A DNA stretch of 64,000 nucleotides from Pseudomonadota bacterium (GTDB lineage: Bacteria > SZUA-182 > DTGQ01). The stretch's first letter is position 1; the number at the start of each line of letters is the position of its first letter. The stretch is taken from positions 20,198 through 84,197 of the forward strand of contig DAOURK010000003.1 in assembly GCA_030625085.1 (NCBI GenBank), written 5' to 3'. Positions 26,943-36,437 of this stretch are shown piece by piece. Position numbers and translations under genes: made by a program. Below the pieces are notes generated by a model. The model was not told where the DNA came from. It was given only the letters and a program-made list of their open reading frames with translations, and did no database searches.

Positions 26943-28093
26943 CAGCTCTAGCTCCGACCACTATTCTTATCGTTGCAGGTGAGGCTTCCGGAGATTTACA
27001 CGGAGGTAATCTTGCCAGAGAGATCTTAGCTCTGCGTCATCACATTCGGATTTCCGGCGTCGGGGGATCTCAAATGAAAAAAGCAGGGGTATGCCTTCTC
27101 CAGAGCGTTGACGATATGGCTGTGGTTGGTATTTCTGAGGTTTTATTCCATTGGCACGTTATTCGGCAAACCTTCCGGACCCTTGCTCAATTCATCAAAA
27201 CAGAACATCCGGATCTGGTGATTCTTATTGATTATCCTGATTTTAATCTTCGTTTGGCGAAAATAGCCAAAAAAGAGGGAATTAAGGTTTTATATTACAT
27301 TAGCCCGCAAATATGGGCCTGGCGAAGCTGGCGAATAAAAACTATTGTCCGGAATGTAGATACTATGCTGGTGGTCCTTCCCTTTGAACGTGCTTTTTAT
27401 GAGAAATCGGGCCTCGATGTGCGATTTATTGGCCATCCCCTGGTAGACAGTGTTGAGCCTAAATTCAACAAGGATGATGCTTATAGTCAATTTAAAATTG
27501 ATCCGGGAAGGCCGGTTATAGGGATTTTACCGGGCAGCCGTCACGGCGAAATCCGCCATATCTTACCACAGATGATGGGGGCGGTAAAAAAAATTGTTCA
27601 AAACAGACCCGATACACAATTTGTTATGGCTTTAGCACCCACTATTCACTATGCTGAAATTGAGCCCTACCTCCTAGAATTAAAAGATTCGGCGCAGATT
27701 CATTGTCTTAAGGATTGTACTTATGATATTATCCATCTTTCCGATCTGGTTTTGGTCTGTTCCGGTACAGCGACTTTGGAGATAGCCTTATTAAATACCC
27801 CGATGATTCTTGTCTATAGAGTATCTCCATTGAGCTATATATTGGGGAAACTTTTGATTCGGGTCCCCTCTATTGGTTTGGTTAATTTAGTGGCGGGGAA
27901 AAAGATCGTCCCGGAATTAGTTCAATACCGGGCTAATCCCAAAGAAATTGCTTCATTAGCAGAAAAAATTTTGGAGAACTCGCAAAAGCAGAAAATTATG
28001 CGTGAAGAATTGGTAAAGGTCAGACAAAAGCTGGGATCTGCGGGGAGTTCAAAAAGGGCGGCAACTATCGCTTTGGAGATGCTGGACAGGTGA
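26921..28093 (+). CDS. lpxB: Lipid-A-disaccharide synthase
   Basis: About 390 residues. LpxB, a GT19 enzyme, joins UDP-diacylglucosamine and lipid X to form the lipid A disaccharide. Clear motifs: VAGEASGDLHG at the N-terminus, YYISPQIWAWR, FERAFYE, GHPLVD and ILPGSRHGEI, with SGTATLE near the C-terminal sugar-nucleotide site. The start is unclear. ATG 26921 and GTG 26915 have no upstream ribosome-binding site, whereas GGAGGAG at 26927 is well placed only for an ATA codon at 26939. The frame overlaps the DegT-family gene by 22 bases. Confidence 0.94.
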   Translation: MFGGVVIAALAPTTILIVAGEASGDLHGGNLAREILALRHHIRISGVGGSQMKKAGVCLLQSVDDMAVVGISEVLFHWHVIRQTFRTLAQFIKTEHPDLVILIDYPDFNLRLAKIAKKEGIKVLYYISPQIWAWRSWRIKTIVRNVDTMLVVLPFERAFYEKSGLDVRFIGHPLVDSVEPKFNKDDAYSQFKIDPGRPVIGILPGSRHGEIRHILPQMMGAVKKIVQNRPDTQFVMALAPTIHYAEIEPYLLELKDSAQIHCLKDCTYDIIHLSDLVLVCSGTATLEIALLNTPMILVYRVSPLSYILGKLLIRVPSIGLVNLVAGKKIVPELVQYRANPKEIASLAEKILENSQKQKIMREELVKVRQKLGSAGSSKRAATIALEMLDR

Positions 28094-28800
28094 TCCGGAA
28101 AAAAGAGAATTATTGGAAACAAAAGAGCAAAAAATGGAAGCGAAAATTATTTAATCTGGAGTTGTTTCCTTTTTTAGGTTTTTTGTTTATTCGGATTTTG
28201 GGCCTGACTATACGAAAAAAATGGATCGGTTTGGAAAGGCTTCAAAATTTTCGCCAAAAGGGCCAATTTGTAATTTTTGTTTTCTGGCATGGCCGTTTGT
28301 TAATGATGCCCTTTGTTAACCAGGGCCGAAGGACTGGAATCTTGAGTGGTCATCACGTGGATGCTGAAATTAGCGTCAGGATTTATCGATATTTTGGTTA
28401 TTATTCAATTCGGGGCTCTACCTCTCGTGGTGGAATGGCTGCTTTGCGTAAATTGAGCAAAGAGATTAACAAGGGGTCCGATGCGGGCCTTGCTCCTGAT
28501 GGGCCTCGCGGCCCACGATACCGAGCACAAGGAGGAGCAGTTCTTCTTTCTCGCCTGACCGGCTGTCCTCTGATTCCAATAACATTTGGTACTTCAAAGG
28601 GAAAATTTTTTCGAAGCTGGGATCGATTTTTAATTCCCTATCCTTTTTCCCAAGTTGTTTATATCATCGGTGATCCGATTTGGGTTGGTAAAGAAGAAAG
28701 CCGGGAGGATCTGAGGGAAAAACAGCAGTTGTTGGAAGAGGAGTTAAATAAAATCACCAGAAGAGCGGATGAACATTTTTTAACAAAAGGAACAGGTTGA
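28090..28800 (+). CDS. DUF374 lysophospholipid acyltransferase-family protein
   Basis: A 236-residue protein of the DUF374 family, related to glycerolipid and lipid A acyltransferases. Visible: FWHGRLLMMPF near residue 66, LSGHHVDAE, the RGSTSRGG block and LAPDGPRGPRY. One hydrophobic N-terminal segment (about 24-42) suggests membrane association. The GTG start overlaps the lpxB stop, so the two are coupled. Members of this family are often encoded beside lpx and kdo genes, and a lipid A acyl-transfer role is likely, but the exact substrate is unknown. Confidence 0.85.
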   Translation: MIRKKENYWKQKSKKWKRKLFNLELFPFLGFLFIRILGLTIRKKWIGLERLQNFRQKGQFVIFVFWHGRLLMMPFVNQGRRTGILSGHHVDAEISVRIYRYFGYYSIRGSTSRGGMAALRKLSKEINKGSDAGLAPDGPRGPRYRAQGGAVLLSRLTGCPLIPITFGTSKGKFFRSWDRFLIPYPFSQVVYIIGDPIWVGKEESREDLREKQQLLEEELNKITRRADEHFLTKGTG

Positions 28801-30140
28801 TGAATCAGCAAAGGGGGGGATCAAATAATGAGGCTATTTATTGGCTTTATGATCCCTTATTATTTGGATTTTGTCTTGCTCAATTACCACTTTTTTTAAG
28901 CGAATATTTTACTACCAATAAGTACCGGGAAGATTTTAGGCAGCGATTTGGTTGTTATTCCCCTGAGGTGAGACACCAATTTTGTCCGGGCAAAACAGCT
29001 TGGGTTCATGCGGTTTCTGTTGGTGAAGTGGTAGCTGCCACCCCGGTAATTAAGGAACTAATGGCACTGCATCCTGAACTTTTATTTAACATTTCTACGG
29101 TTACCAGGACCGGCCGGGAAATGGTGGGAAAATCTTTTCATTCACTGAATAAGAGTCTTTTTCTCCCTTTTGATTTCCATTTTATTACCGAACGGGTTAT
29201 GGAGCAAATGTATCCCCGTTTTCTTTTATTAACGGAAACAGAGATTTGGCCGAATTTAATTCGATCCGCATCCAGACGTAATATCCCGGTTATGATTATG
29301 AACGGTCGTATTTCTTCACGCTCCTATAAACACTATTTTCTGGTAAAGGGATTGCTTCGTTCGGTTTTATCCCGGTTCAGCGTTTTTGCCATGCAGTCAG
29401 GCCGGGATGCAGACCGCATTATCAGCCTTGGCGCAGACCCAAGGCGAGTTTTTGTTACTGGAAATTGTAAATTTGATCAGGCAAAGACAATAATTTCGAA
29501 AAGCGAACAGGATCAACTCGCCGTAAGGCTCGGTCTTTCCCCGAAAACTTTGGTTTTGATGGCCGGTAGTACCCACAAAGGAGAAGAGAAGCTGATTATT
29601 GAGACATATAAGAGGTTGCTTAAGCATTTTCAAAACCTGGTGCTGTTCATTGCTCCTCGCTATTTACCTGAAATTCCGGATATTGTAGTCAAATGCAATC
29701 AAGAGGGGCTTTTTTCAGAAAGAAAAAGCCGACTTTGGGAGGGTAAATCTCAAAAAGCTTCGGCCAACCAAGCTGGACGGGTGATTATTTTGGATACTAT
29801 AGGGGAATTGTCTAAAATGTACAGCTTGGCTACTCTTGTTTTTGTTGGTGGGAGCCTGGTGCCGGTCGGAGGACATAACCTGCTGGAGCCTGCTATGTAT
29901 GGAAAACCCGTTGTATTCGGGTCTCATCTAGATAATTTTCGGGAAATTTCTCGATTGTTGAAAGAGCATGGTGGGGGCTTTGAGGTGAAAGATAAGAAGG
30001 AATTAGAGCATAGATTTAAAAGCCTTTTGCAGGACAGGGATTTGAGGAGAATATCCGGAGAGGCGGCTTTTCGGGCAGTAGAAGAAAACCGTGGCGCCAC
30101 TTGCAAAACTCTGGAACTTATTGAAACTCACTTATTATGA
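28800..30140 (+). CDS. waaA: Kdo transferase
   Basis: About 446 residues. WaaA (KdtA) adds Kdo to lipid IVA on the inner-membrane face. Visible: an N-terminal hydrophobic stretch, WVHAVSVGEVVAATP with the catalytic Glu, ISTVTRTGREM, LLTETEIWPNLI, MNGRISSRS and the C-terminal GGSLVPVGGHNLLEPA nucleotide-sugar site. The ATG at 28800 overlaps the end of the upstream gene; a TTG lies 3 bases earlier. The number of Kdo residues added cannot be told from the sequence. Confidence 0.95.
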   Translation: MNQQRGGSNNEAIYWLYDPLLFGFCLAQLPLFLSEYFTTNKYREDFRQRFGCYSPEVRHQFCPGKTAWVHAVSVGEVVAATPVIKELMALHPELLFNISTVTRTGREMVGKSFHSLNKSLFLPFDFHFITERVMEQMYPRFLLLTETEIWPNLIRSASRRNIPVMIMNGRISSRSYKHYFLVKGLLRSVLSRFSVFAMQSGRDADRIISLGADPRRVFVTGNCKFDQAKTIISKSEQDQLAVRLGLSPKTLVLMAGSTHKGEEKLIIETYKRLLKHFQNLVLFIAPRYLPEIPDIVVKCNQEGLFSERKSRLWEGKSQKASANQAGRVIILDTIGELSKMYSLATLVFVGGSLVPVGGHNLLEPAMYGKPVVFGSHLDNFREISRLLKEHGGGFEVKDKKELEHRFKSLLQDRDLRRISGEAAFRAVEENRGATCKTLELIETHLL

Positions 30141-30200
30141 AACTCACATATCCGCTATGACCACATTCATAGGCTGATGTAAAATGAGATAATTATTTTT

Positions 30201-30250
30201 TCATCACACAAAGACACAAAGAGCACAAAGAATACAAGAATACAAAAAAA
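30201..30250. repeat. Dispersed repeat family C copy
   Basis: ACACAAAGACACAAAGAGCACAAAGAATAC, a member of a loose family of CACAAAG / CTCTGCGGTGA-type sequences also found near 25770, 36541, 36851, 37029 and 42366, always intergenic. Confidence 0.55.
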
Positions 30251-30315
30251 GGTTTTCTCGGACAGTCTCCTAGCGAAAGGATAAGTAAAAGAGGTGAGGC
30301 GGGGGTAATTTTTAC

Positions 30316-31434
30316 GTGAATGCGAGCCTTAGGCCACGAGGTAATACATTGAGAAAATGGCTTCAGGAGCTTATTGAAACAAAAAAGTATTCATGGCTGC
30401 ATAAGATATTTCTATCGCCTCTTTTTGGCCTTTCCCTGATATATCTACTCATTGGGCGATGCCGTGAGATGGCGTATGAATATGGTCTATTAGGGAAAGC
30501 TGTGCTCCCTTGCCGGGTTATATGTGTAGGTAACATTACTGTAGGCGGAACCGGGAAAACTCCAACAGTGGAATTAGTGTGCCGAACTTTGCTGCAGAAG
30601 GGAGTGAGGGTCGGTATTATCAGTCGGGGATATGGAAGACGAACATCGACGAAATCAGGTGGGGATACCTTCGTTGTTTCTGATGGGGGGAAAATTTTTG
30701 CATCTGCGCAAGTGGCTGGAGATGAGCCGGTTATGTTAGCTAAAAGGTTGGCCCATGTTCCGGTTATTATAGGGAAAAATCGGTATCAGGCAGGCCTTAA
30801 GGCTTTTAAAAAATTTAATGTACAAGCGGTCATTATGGATGATGGGTTTCAGCATTTGCAATTAGCGAGGGACCTTAATATAGTGGTGTTAGATGGACAA
30901 AGTCCTTTTGGCAACGGGTATGCTTTGCCTGTGGGCAGATTGCGTGAATCACCCCGGGCGCTGAAACGAGCGGATATAATTTTATTGACCAAGATTACCG
31001 ATAATGAACAAAAAAATCGGGTAGTACAAAAGATTAGAAAATACAATCAAACAGCTCCAGTGGTGATCGGCCGGCATAAACCAAGAGATGTTATCTCACT
31101 TAAAGGAGATAGACTTTTGGCGCTAGAGGCCTTGCGGGGAAAAACCATTATAGCTCTCTCCGGGATCGGTGACCCATCATATTTTTTAACTACCCTGATG
31201 GAATTGGGAGCCAAGGTCACAGCACATATGGCCTTTCCCGATCATCATTGGTATTCGATGGAGGAAATCCGACATGTTGAGCACAAGGTTTCTTCCGGGA
31301 AAAGCTGGGGTATTGTAACCACGGAAAAGGATGCGGCCCGTATTTCTCATGTGCCTCGGTGTCCGGTCTGGATTCTCCGTATTGATATGGTGTTGATGGA
31401 GGGAGAGCAGTTATGGGAAAAAGCCTTGGGATAG
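30316..31434 (+). CDS. lpxK: Tetraacyldisaccharide 4'-kinase
   Basis: A 372-residue protein. LpxK phosphorylates the 4' position of the lipid A disaccharide. The P-loop VGNITVGGTGKTP begins at about 71. SRGYGRR, GDEPVMLA, MDDGFQHL, FGNGYALPVGRLRE and a C-terminal TTEKDAAR motif follow. A hydrophobic segment at about 30-47 fits the family's membrane anchor. GTG start with GGGGGT upstream. About 175 bases of repeat-bearing DNA separate it from waaA, so it may have its own promoter. It overlaps the next acyltransferase gene by 22 bases. Confidence 0.94.
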   Translation: MNASLRPRGNTLRKWLQELIETKKYSWLHKIFLSPLFGLSLIYLLIGRCREMAYEYGLLGKAVLPCRVICVGNITVGGTGKTPTVELVCRTLLQKGVRVGIISRGYGRRTSTKSGGDTFVVSDGGKIFASAQVAGDEPVMLAKRLAHVPVIIGKNRYQAGLKAFKKFNVQAVIMDDGFQHLQLARDLNIVVLDGQSPFGNGYALPVGRLRESPRALKRADIILLTKITDNEQKNRVVQKIRKYNQTAPVVIGRHKPRDVISLKGDRLLALEALRGKTIIALSGIGDPSYFLTTLMELGAKVTAHMAFPDHHWYSMEEIRHVEHKVSSGKSWGIVTTEKDAARISHVPRCPVWILRIDMVLMEGEQLWEKALG

Positions 31435-32390
31435 GGGAAAAGTACTTAGACCTTTGCTTATACTCGATAGCCATTAGCCTGATAAAATTCTTTTATTTAT
31501 TTCCCTTTTCTTTTGCTTGTAGAGTGGGTGAACTTTTAGGGATGGCTTGGTTTTATCTTTATCGACGGCATCGAGTAATTACCCTGGAAAATTTGGAAAA
31601 GGCCTTTGGTCAAAAATTTTCAAGAACCCAACGAGTTTCTTTGGCCAAAAAAACCTATCAGAATTTTGGCCGGATCTTTATGGAATGTATTTTTCTTCCC
31701 CGGTTTACTGCTGAAAACATTAGGAAATTCGTCTCGATCACAGGCATTGAGAATCTTCATGAGGCGGATAAGCAGGGAAAGGGGCTATTTTTTATAACCG
31801 CTCATTTTGGTAACTGGGAATTACTGGCTGTTGCTTTAGCGTATTATGGATTTTTTTTGTCAGAGGTGGCCAGGCCCTTACCTTTCCCTTCGCTTGATAA
31901 GTTATTAGAAGGTCACCGGACCCAATGCGGTAATCGTGTTATTGCGAGAAAGGGCGCGGTGAAAGGAATTTTAAAATGTTTGCATAAAAGGGAAAGGGTT
32001 GGTATTCTTCTGGATCAGAATGCTTACGGCAGGGGAGCGGTATTTGTTGATTTTTTTGGTCTTCCGGCCTCTACCCTTCCGATTGTAGCAGCTCTCAGTC
32101 AAAAAACCGGTGCTCCGGTTGTGCCTGTTTTTATGGTGCCCAGAAAAAAGAGCAAGGGATATATTATTGAAGTTGGAAAAATGATAGATTTGATTAAGAG
32201 CGGTGATAAGGAAAAAGACATTATTTTTAATACTGCTCGGTATACTCATGTCATTGAGGAATATATTCGAAAATACCCCCATTACTGGTTTTGGATGCTG
32301 CGAAGATGGAAAACTCGTCCTAACACACAATTACAGCAATGGGGGAAAATCCGACAAATGCGGGAACCCTCTTCCTTCAATATATCATAG
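31413..32390 (+). CDS. Lipid A lauroyl/myristoyl acyltransferase, LpxL family
   Basis: A 325-residue membrane protein of the LpxL/HtrB family, which adds secondary acyl chains to Kdo-lipid A using acyl-ACP. An N-terminal hydrophobic segment (about 21-45), the catalytic HFGNWELLA motif near residue 129, and the LLDQNAYGRGAVFVDFFG block followed by GAPVVPVFM are typical. PHYWFWMLRRWKTRP near the end is another family hallmark. The ATG lies inside the last codons of lpxK, so translation is probably coupled. Which acyl chain and position it uses is not visible. Confidence 0.92.
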   Translation: MGKSLGIGEKYLDLCLYSIAISLIKFFYLFPFSFACRVGELLGMAWFYLYRRHRVITLENLEKAFGQKFSRTQRVSLAKKTYQNFGRIFMECIFLPRFTAENIRKFVSITGIENLHEADKQGKGLFFITAHFGNWELLAVALAYYGFFLSEVARPLPFPSLDKLLEGHRTQCGNRVIARKGAVKGILKCLHKRERVGILLDQNAYGRGAVFVDFFGLPASTLPIVAALSQKTGAPVVPVFMVPRKKSKGYIIEVGKMIDLIKSGDKEKDIIFNTARYTHVIEEYIRKYPHYWFWMLRRWKTRPNTQLQQWGKIRQMREPSSFNIS

Positions 32391-32530
32391 TGCTTTTTTT
32401 AGACAGGATTAACAGGATAAAATGAAAAATTCAGATCCCTCTCTTTGAAATGACAACAAGAGACTTTTCGGACAAATTTTTGGGGAAAAAGGAATTCATT
32501 GAAGGATATTAATTATTTTGGAGAAAAAAA

Positions 32531-34075
32531 ATGAAAGTGGTTACCGCCAAGCAAATGCAAGCCCTGGACAAATTTGCGATTGAGGAAATCGGCATTCCCG
32601 GGGTAGTTTTAATGGAGAACGCCGGTCGCCAGGTTGTGGCTAAAATGCTTCACTCCTTTCCAAATTTAAGGAATCAAAGAGTGAATATCATATGCGGCAA
32701 AGGGAATAATGGGGGCGACGGGTTTGTGGTGGCCAGATGTCTATCAGCCATGGAGGTTGATGTACGGCTTTTTTTATTGGCTAAAACCGAGTCATTGTCT
32801 GGTGATGCCAAAACTAATTGCCAGATTTGTCAAAAACTAAACCTTCCGGTAGCAGAAATTCTCTCCTCAGAAGAACTAAAAAAGTATATAAGTCTTATAT
32901 TGGAAGCGGATATTTTTGTTGACGCCATTTTTGGCACGGGTCTTACTCCGCCGGTGCGAGGAATGGCTTCTGAAGTAATAGAATTGCTCAATAAGGCGAA
33001 AAAAGCCATTGTCTCAATCGACATCCCCTCCGGCTTAAGCGCTGACTCTGCTCACCCCCATGGGCCGCACATCACTGCCTCCCTGACGGTCACTTTTGCT
33101 TTGCCCAAGGTGGCTCATGTGCTTCCGCCGGCCTGTCTGGAAGTGGGGCAGTTAGAAATTGTGGATATCGGCATTCCAAAAGAGGTTATTGAACAGGGGG
33201 ATATTAAGGTCGAAATGATTGAGCAGGCTTTTATTCGGGAATGTTTGCCTGCCCGCTCCCCTGACACGCACAAGGGGACTTATGGCCATTTATTTATCTT
33301 AGCCGGCTCCCCCGGGAAAACCGGGGCTGCCTATCTGACTGCTCAGGCAGCAGCTCGTGTTGGGGCGGGTTTGATCACTCTGGGTATTCCGGAAAGCCTC
33401 AACAGTATTATGGAGGGTAAGCTTACTGAAGGCATGACCATCCCTTTACCCGAAACAGATGTTCATACCTTCTCGATTAAAGCAAAAAAAACCATTGCCC
33501 AACTGTTACCTCGTTTTTCTGCCTTGGCTGTGGGGCCGGGTATTTCCACACACCCGGAGGTAAAGGAGCTTATTTTATGGATTATTCAGCAGGCTGAAAT
33601 CCCCATAATATTAGATGCTGACGGGATCAATGCCTTGGCCGGTCAAGCTCATGTCCTAAAAGAGGCTAAGCAGCCTATTATCTTAACGCCACATCCCAAA
33701 GAACTTTCCGGATTGCTGGAAATCGATATGTCCTCAATTCTCCAGAATCGGTTGGCAGTGGCCCGGAAGAGTGCCATAGATTTACATTGTCATCTTTTAC
33801 TCAAAGGATATCGATCCCTGGCGGCTGATCCCGCAGGAAGGGTTTTTATTAATCCCACGGGTAACGCCGGCATGGCTGCTGGTGGGACAGGGGATGTTTT
33901 AACAGGGATAATCGGGGGGCTTTTAGCCCAAGGCTTTTCACAAGAAAAAGCCTTACAGGCAGGCGCATATATACATGGGTTGGTTGGTGATAAGGTTCGT
34001 CAACAAAAAGGAGAATATGGACTTTTGGCCACAGATCTTATTGATAACCTGCCGGTAACCATTAAACAGTTGTGA
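32531..34075 (+). CDS. nnrD: Bifunctional NAD(P)HX epimerase / ADP-dependent dehydratase
   Basis: A 514-residue metabolite-repair protein. The N-terminal YjeF-N epimerase domain (about 1-215) has MENAGR, CGKGNNGGDGFV and IFGTGL, and IDIPSGLSAD. The C-terminal ribokinase-like dehydratase (about 230-514) has GTYGHLFILAGSPGKTGAAYL, DADGINAL, LTPHPKE and the nucleotide motif NAGMAAGGTGDVLTGIIGG. Together they convert hydrated, damaged NADH and NADPH back to active cofactor. It is 140 bases after the LpxL-type gene. Its last 14 bases overlap the opposite-strand histidine kinase. Confidence 0.95.
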   Translation: MKVVTAKQMQALDKFAIEEIGIPGVVLMENAGRQVVAKMLHSFPNLRNQRVNIICGKGNNGGDGFVVARCLSAMEVDVRLFLLAKTESLSGDAKTNCQICQKLNLPVAEILSSEELKKYISLILEADIFVDAIFGTGLTPPVRGMASEVIELLNKAKKAIVSIDIPSGLSADSAHPHGPHITASLTVTFALPKVAHVLPPACLEVGQLEIVDIGIPKEVIEQGDIKVEMIEQAFIRECLPARSPDTHKGTYGHLFILAGSPGKTGAAYLTAQAAARVGAGLITLGIPESLNSIMEGKLTEGMTIPLPETDVHTFSIKAKKTIAQLLPRFSALAVGPGISTHPEVKELILWIIQQAEIPIILDADGINALAGQAHVLKEAKQPIILTPHPKELSGLLEIDMSSILQNRLAVARKSAIDLHCHLLLKGYRSLAADPAGRVFINPTGNAGMAAGGTGDVLTGIIGGLLAQGFSQEKALQAGAYIHGLVGDKVRQQKGEYGLLATDLIDNLPVTIKQL

Positions 34076-36437
34076 TGGCTTTATGTAATGCCTGGCTGAG
34101 GTTTTCTATTTTGTATGGTTTGCAGATAACATCTTTAAATCCGTATTGTCTGAATTCGGACATAAGGGGATCATGAGAGTAGCCACTTGAAACAATTGCT
34201 TTAACCTCGGGATCTATCTCTAATAATTTTTTCATGGTCTTTTTCCCTCCCATCCCTCCCGGCACGGTTAAATCCATAATCACCGCTCTATAAGGGAGCT
34301 GCATTTTTTTGGCGTTTTTATAAAGGTCAATCATTTCGTCGCCATCCTTGGCTAATTTTACTTCATATCCGAGGTGATTAAGCATCTGCCGGGCCATGTC
34401 TCTAACGCTTTTTTCATCATCCATAAATAAAATTTTTCCTTGACCGAAATAGAGTTGGTTTTTTTCATCTGATATGGTCTGGATTTTTTCTTGAGAGGCG
34501 GGAAGATAGATAAAGAAAGTTGTTCCAACTCCCAGCTTGGATTCTACAGTAATATGTCCACCATGTTTTTTAATAATCGAATAGGTGGTTGCCAATCCCA
34601 AACCGCTCCCTTTCTGTTTGGTAGTGAAATAGGGATCAAAAATTTTCCGAAGATGATTTTTCCGAATGCCTGTCCCCTGATCTTTAATGCTTATTTTGAT
34701 GTATTTTTTTTCTTTTATGAGAGGCAAGGTATCTTCCGGATCAAGACTTACTTCTTCAGCGATTACCTTAATTATCCCCCCTTCAGGCATGGATTGATTG
34801 GCATTGATTATCAAATTATTGACAACCTGGCTTATCTGCCCTTCATCTATTTCGACCGGACAAAGATCATGGGGCACAGAAAATTCGCATCTGACATTGG
34901 AGCCCCTTAAGGCAAACCTGGCTGTGTCTTTCAGCAATTCTGAGATGGGAAGAATTTTGGTGATTGGCGCACACCCTTTGGAAAAGGTGAGTAATTGCTG
35001 GGTCAAATCCCTGGCCTGATGAGTTGATTTTTCCGTTTCACTTAATAATCCAAAAGCCTTTTCTTCTGGTTTCATATAGAGCTTGGCTAAGGAAAGATTG
35101 CCTATAATGGCCGTTAAAATATTATTAAAATCATGGGCAATACCGCCGGCCAAGATTCCGATTGATTCAATTTTTTCGATTTTTTGCATTTCATCTTCAA
35201 CCTTTTTCCGTTCTGTGACATCCCGTACAATGGCCATTATAGCAGGGTTCTTTTGATATCGGATCATCCCAACAGATAATTCCACATCTCTAGTAGCTTC
35301 ATTTTTATTTTTTATTTTTATTTCATAAGCAGAAGGGGCATTTTTTTTGCCCCTCAAGCCCACGGCATATCTTTGGCTGATTAGCTCCTTGTATTCAGGG
35401 GCCACTATATCCAAAAGGGGTTTGCCCACTATTTCTTCCTTGGTATAACCACAAATTTCGGACGCTGTCTGGTTAATAAAGGTAAAAACTCCATCCTGCA
35501 CAATAACTACGCCATCCTTGGCTTGCTCTACCAGTGTTGAGTATTTTACTTCTGATTCCTTTAGGGCTGCTTCAGTGCCCTTATGTTCGTTGATTTCCTT
35601 CTGCAACTGTTCATTGGCAAATAAAAGATCATTTGTTCTCTCATCCACCAATGCCTCAAGATGATTGCGGTATTGCTGCAATTCTTCTATGATTTGTTTG
35701 TTTTTGGTGATGTCAACCATAACCTGGACAGCACCCTGGAAATTGCCGGTCTCATTCAGGACAGGATATGAGCATAAGCGGAACCAATGATCATTCATTG
35801 GCAGATCAAAAGTCTCACTTCGGCCGGTTTCCTTGAGACGGCCAAAGCAGGACCCCTCCGGATCAGTAGTATGGCCGACAAGTTCGCCCGGAGTTCGACC
35901 AATAATTTCATTGAATGGTTTGTTGAGAAGGTTCATCATGGCCCGGTTGCATTGAAGGATTTTTCCTTGCCGGTCCAACAGGCAAACACCCTCAATGATG
36001 GCATCGAAGGTGGTCTGCCATTGCCGGGATGAAGCTAAGGCCTTCATTTCTGCCTGGTACATACGGAGCAAGGTTTTTACCGTGCCGATTAATACAACCG
36101 GTTCTACCGGATGCGTCAGGTAGCTGTCCGCCTCACTTTCCAGTTCCTTCATCTCGGATTGGCCGTCAATATAAGACGCTGATAAATAAAGAACTGGAAT
36201 GTTTGTAGTAACAGGATTAGACTTAATACACCGACAGACCTCAAATCCACTGATATCCGGGAGATGGAGGTCGAGGATTACCAGGGCGGGATTTTTGGCA
36301 GCCATTTTTAAAGCTTCTTGGCCGCTGTCCGTCTCTTTGACTTCAAAACCCGCCTGTCGAAGTATCCGGCTGATAGTGCCCCGATGGTCATTATTATTAT
36401 TTACATTTAAAATGGGAGCCTTAAGTACGTTAAACAT
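34062..36437 (-). CDS. Hybrid histidine kinase (REC-PAS-PAS-HK-REC)
   Basis: A 791-residue cytoplasmic protein. The N-terminal receiver (about 8-125) keeps the phosphoacceptor Asp56 (VILDLHLPD), but its acidic pocket is NNNN and the conserved Lys reads LTHP, so phosphorylation there is doubtful. PAS domains lie at about 140-250 and 305-415, separated by a coiled coil. HisKA GGIAHDFNNILTA is near residue 435. The HATPase has NANQSMP, DQGTGI and GSGLGLAT. A C-terminal receiver (about 675-790) is complete: FMDDE, VIMDLTVPG, SSGYS and CKPY. This resembles NtrB-like hybrid kinases. The output partner is not adjacent. Confidence 0.88.
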   Translation of the reverse strand: MFNVLKAPILNVNNNNDHRGTISRILRQAGFEVKETDSGQEALKMAAKNPALVILDLHLPDISGFEVCRCIKSNPVTTNIPVLYLSASYIDGQSEMKELESEADSYLTHPVEPVVLIGTVKTLLRMYQAEMKALASSRQWQTTFDAIIEGVCLLDRQGKILQCNRAMMNLLNKPFNEIIGRTPGELVGHTTDPEGSCFGRLKETGRSETFDLPMNDHWFRLCSYPVLNETGNFQGAVQVMVDITKNKQIIEELQQYRNHLEALVDERTNDLLFANEQLQKEINEHKGTEAALKESEVKYSTLVEQAKDGVVIVQDGVFTFINQTASEICGYTKEEIVGKPLLDIVAPEYKELISQRYAVGLRGKKNAPSAYEIKIKNKNEATRDVELSVGMIRYQKNPAIMAIVRDVTERKKVEDEMQKIEKIESIGILAGGIAHDFNNILTAIIGNLSLAKLYMKPEEKAFGLLSETEKSTHQARDLTQQLLTFSKGCAPITKILPISELLKDTARFALRGSNVRCEFSVPHDLCPVEIDEGQISQVVNNLIINANQSMPEGGIIKVIAEEVSLDPEDTLPLIKEKKYIKISIKDQGTGIRKNHLRKIFDPYFTTKQKGSGLGLATTYSIIKKHGGHITVESKLGVGTTFFIYLPASQEKIQTISDEKNQLYFGQGKILFMDDEKSVRDMARQMLNHLGYEVKLAKDGDEMIDLYKNAKKMQLPYRAVIMDLTVPGGMGGKKTMKKLLEIDPEVKAIVSSGYSHDPLMSEFRQYGFKDVICKPYKIENLSQALHKAITTV

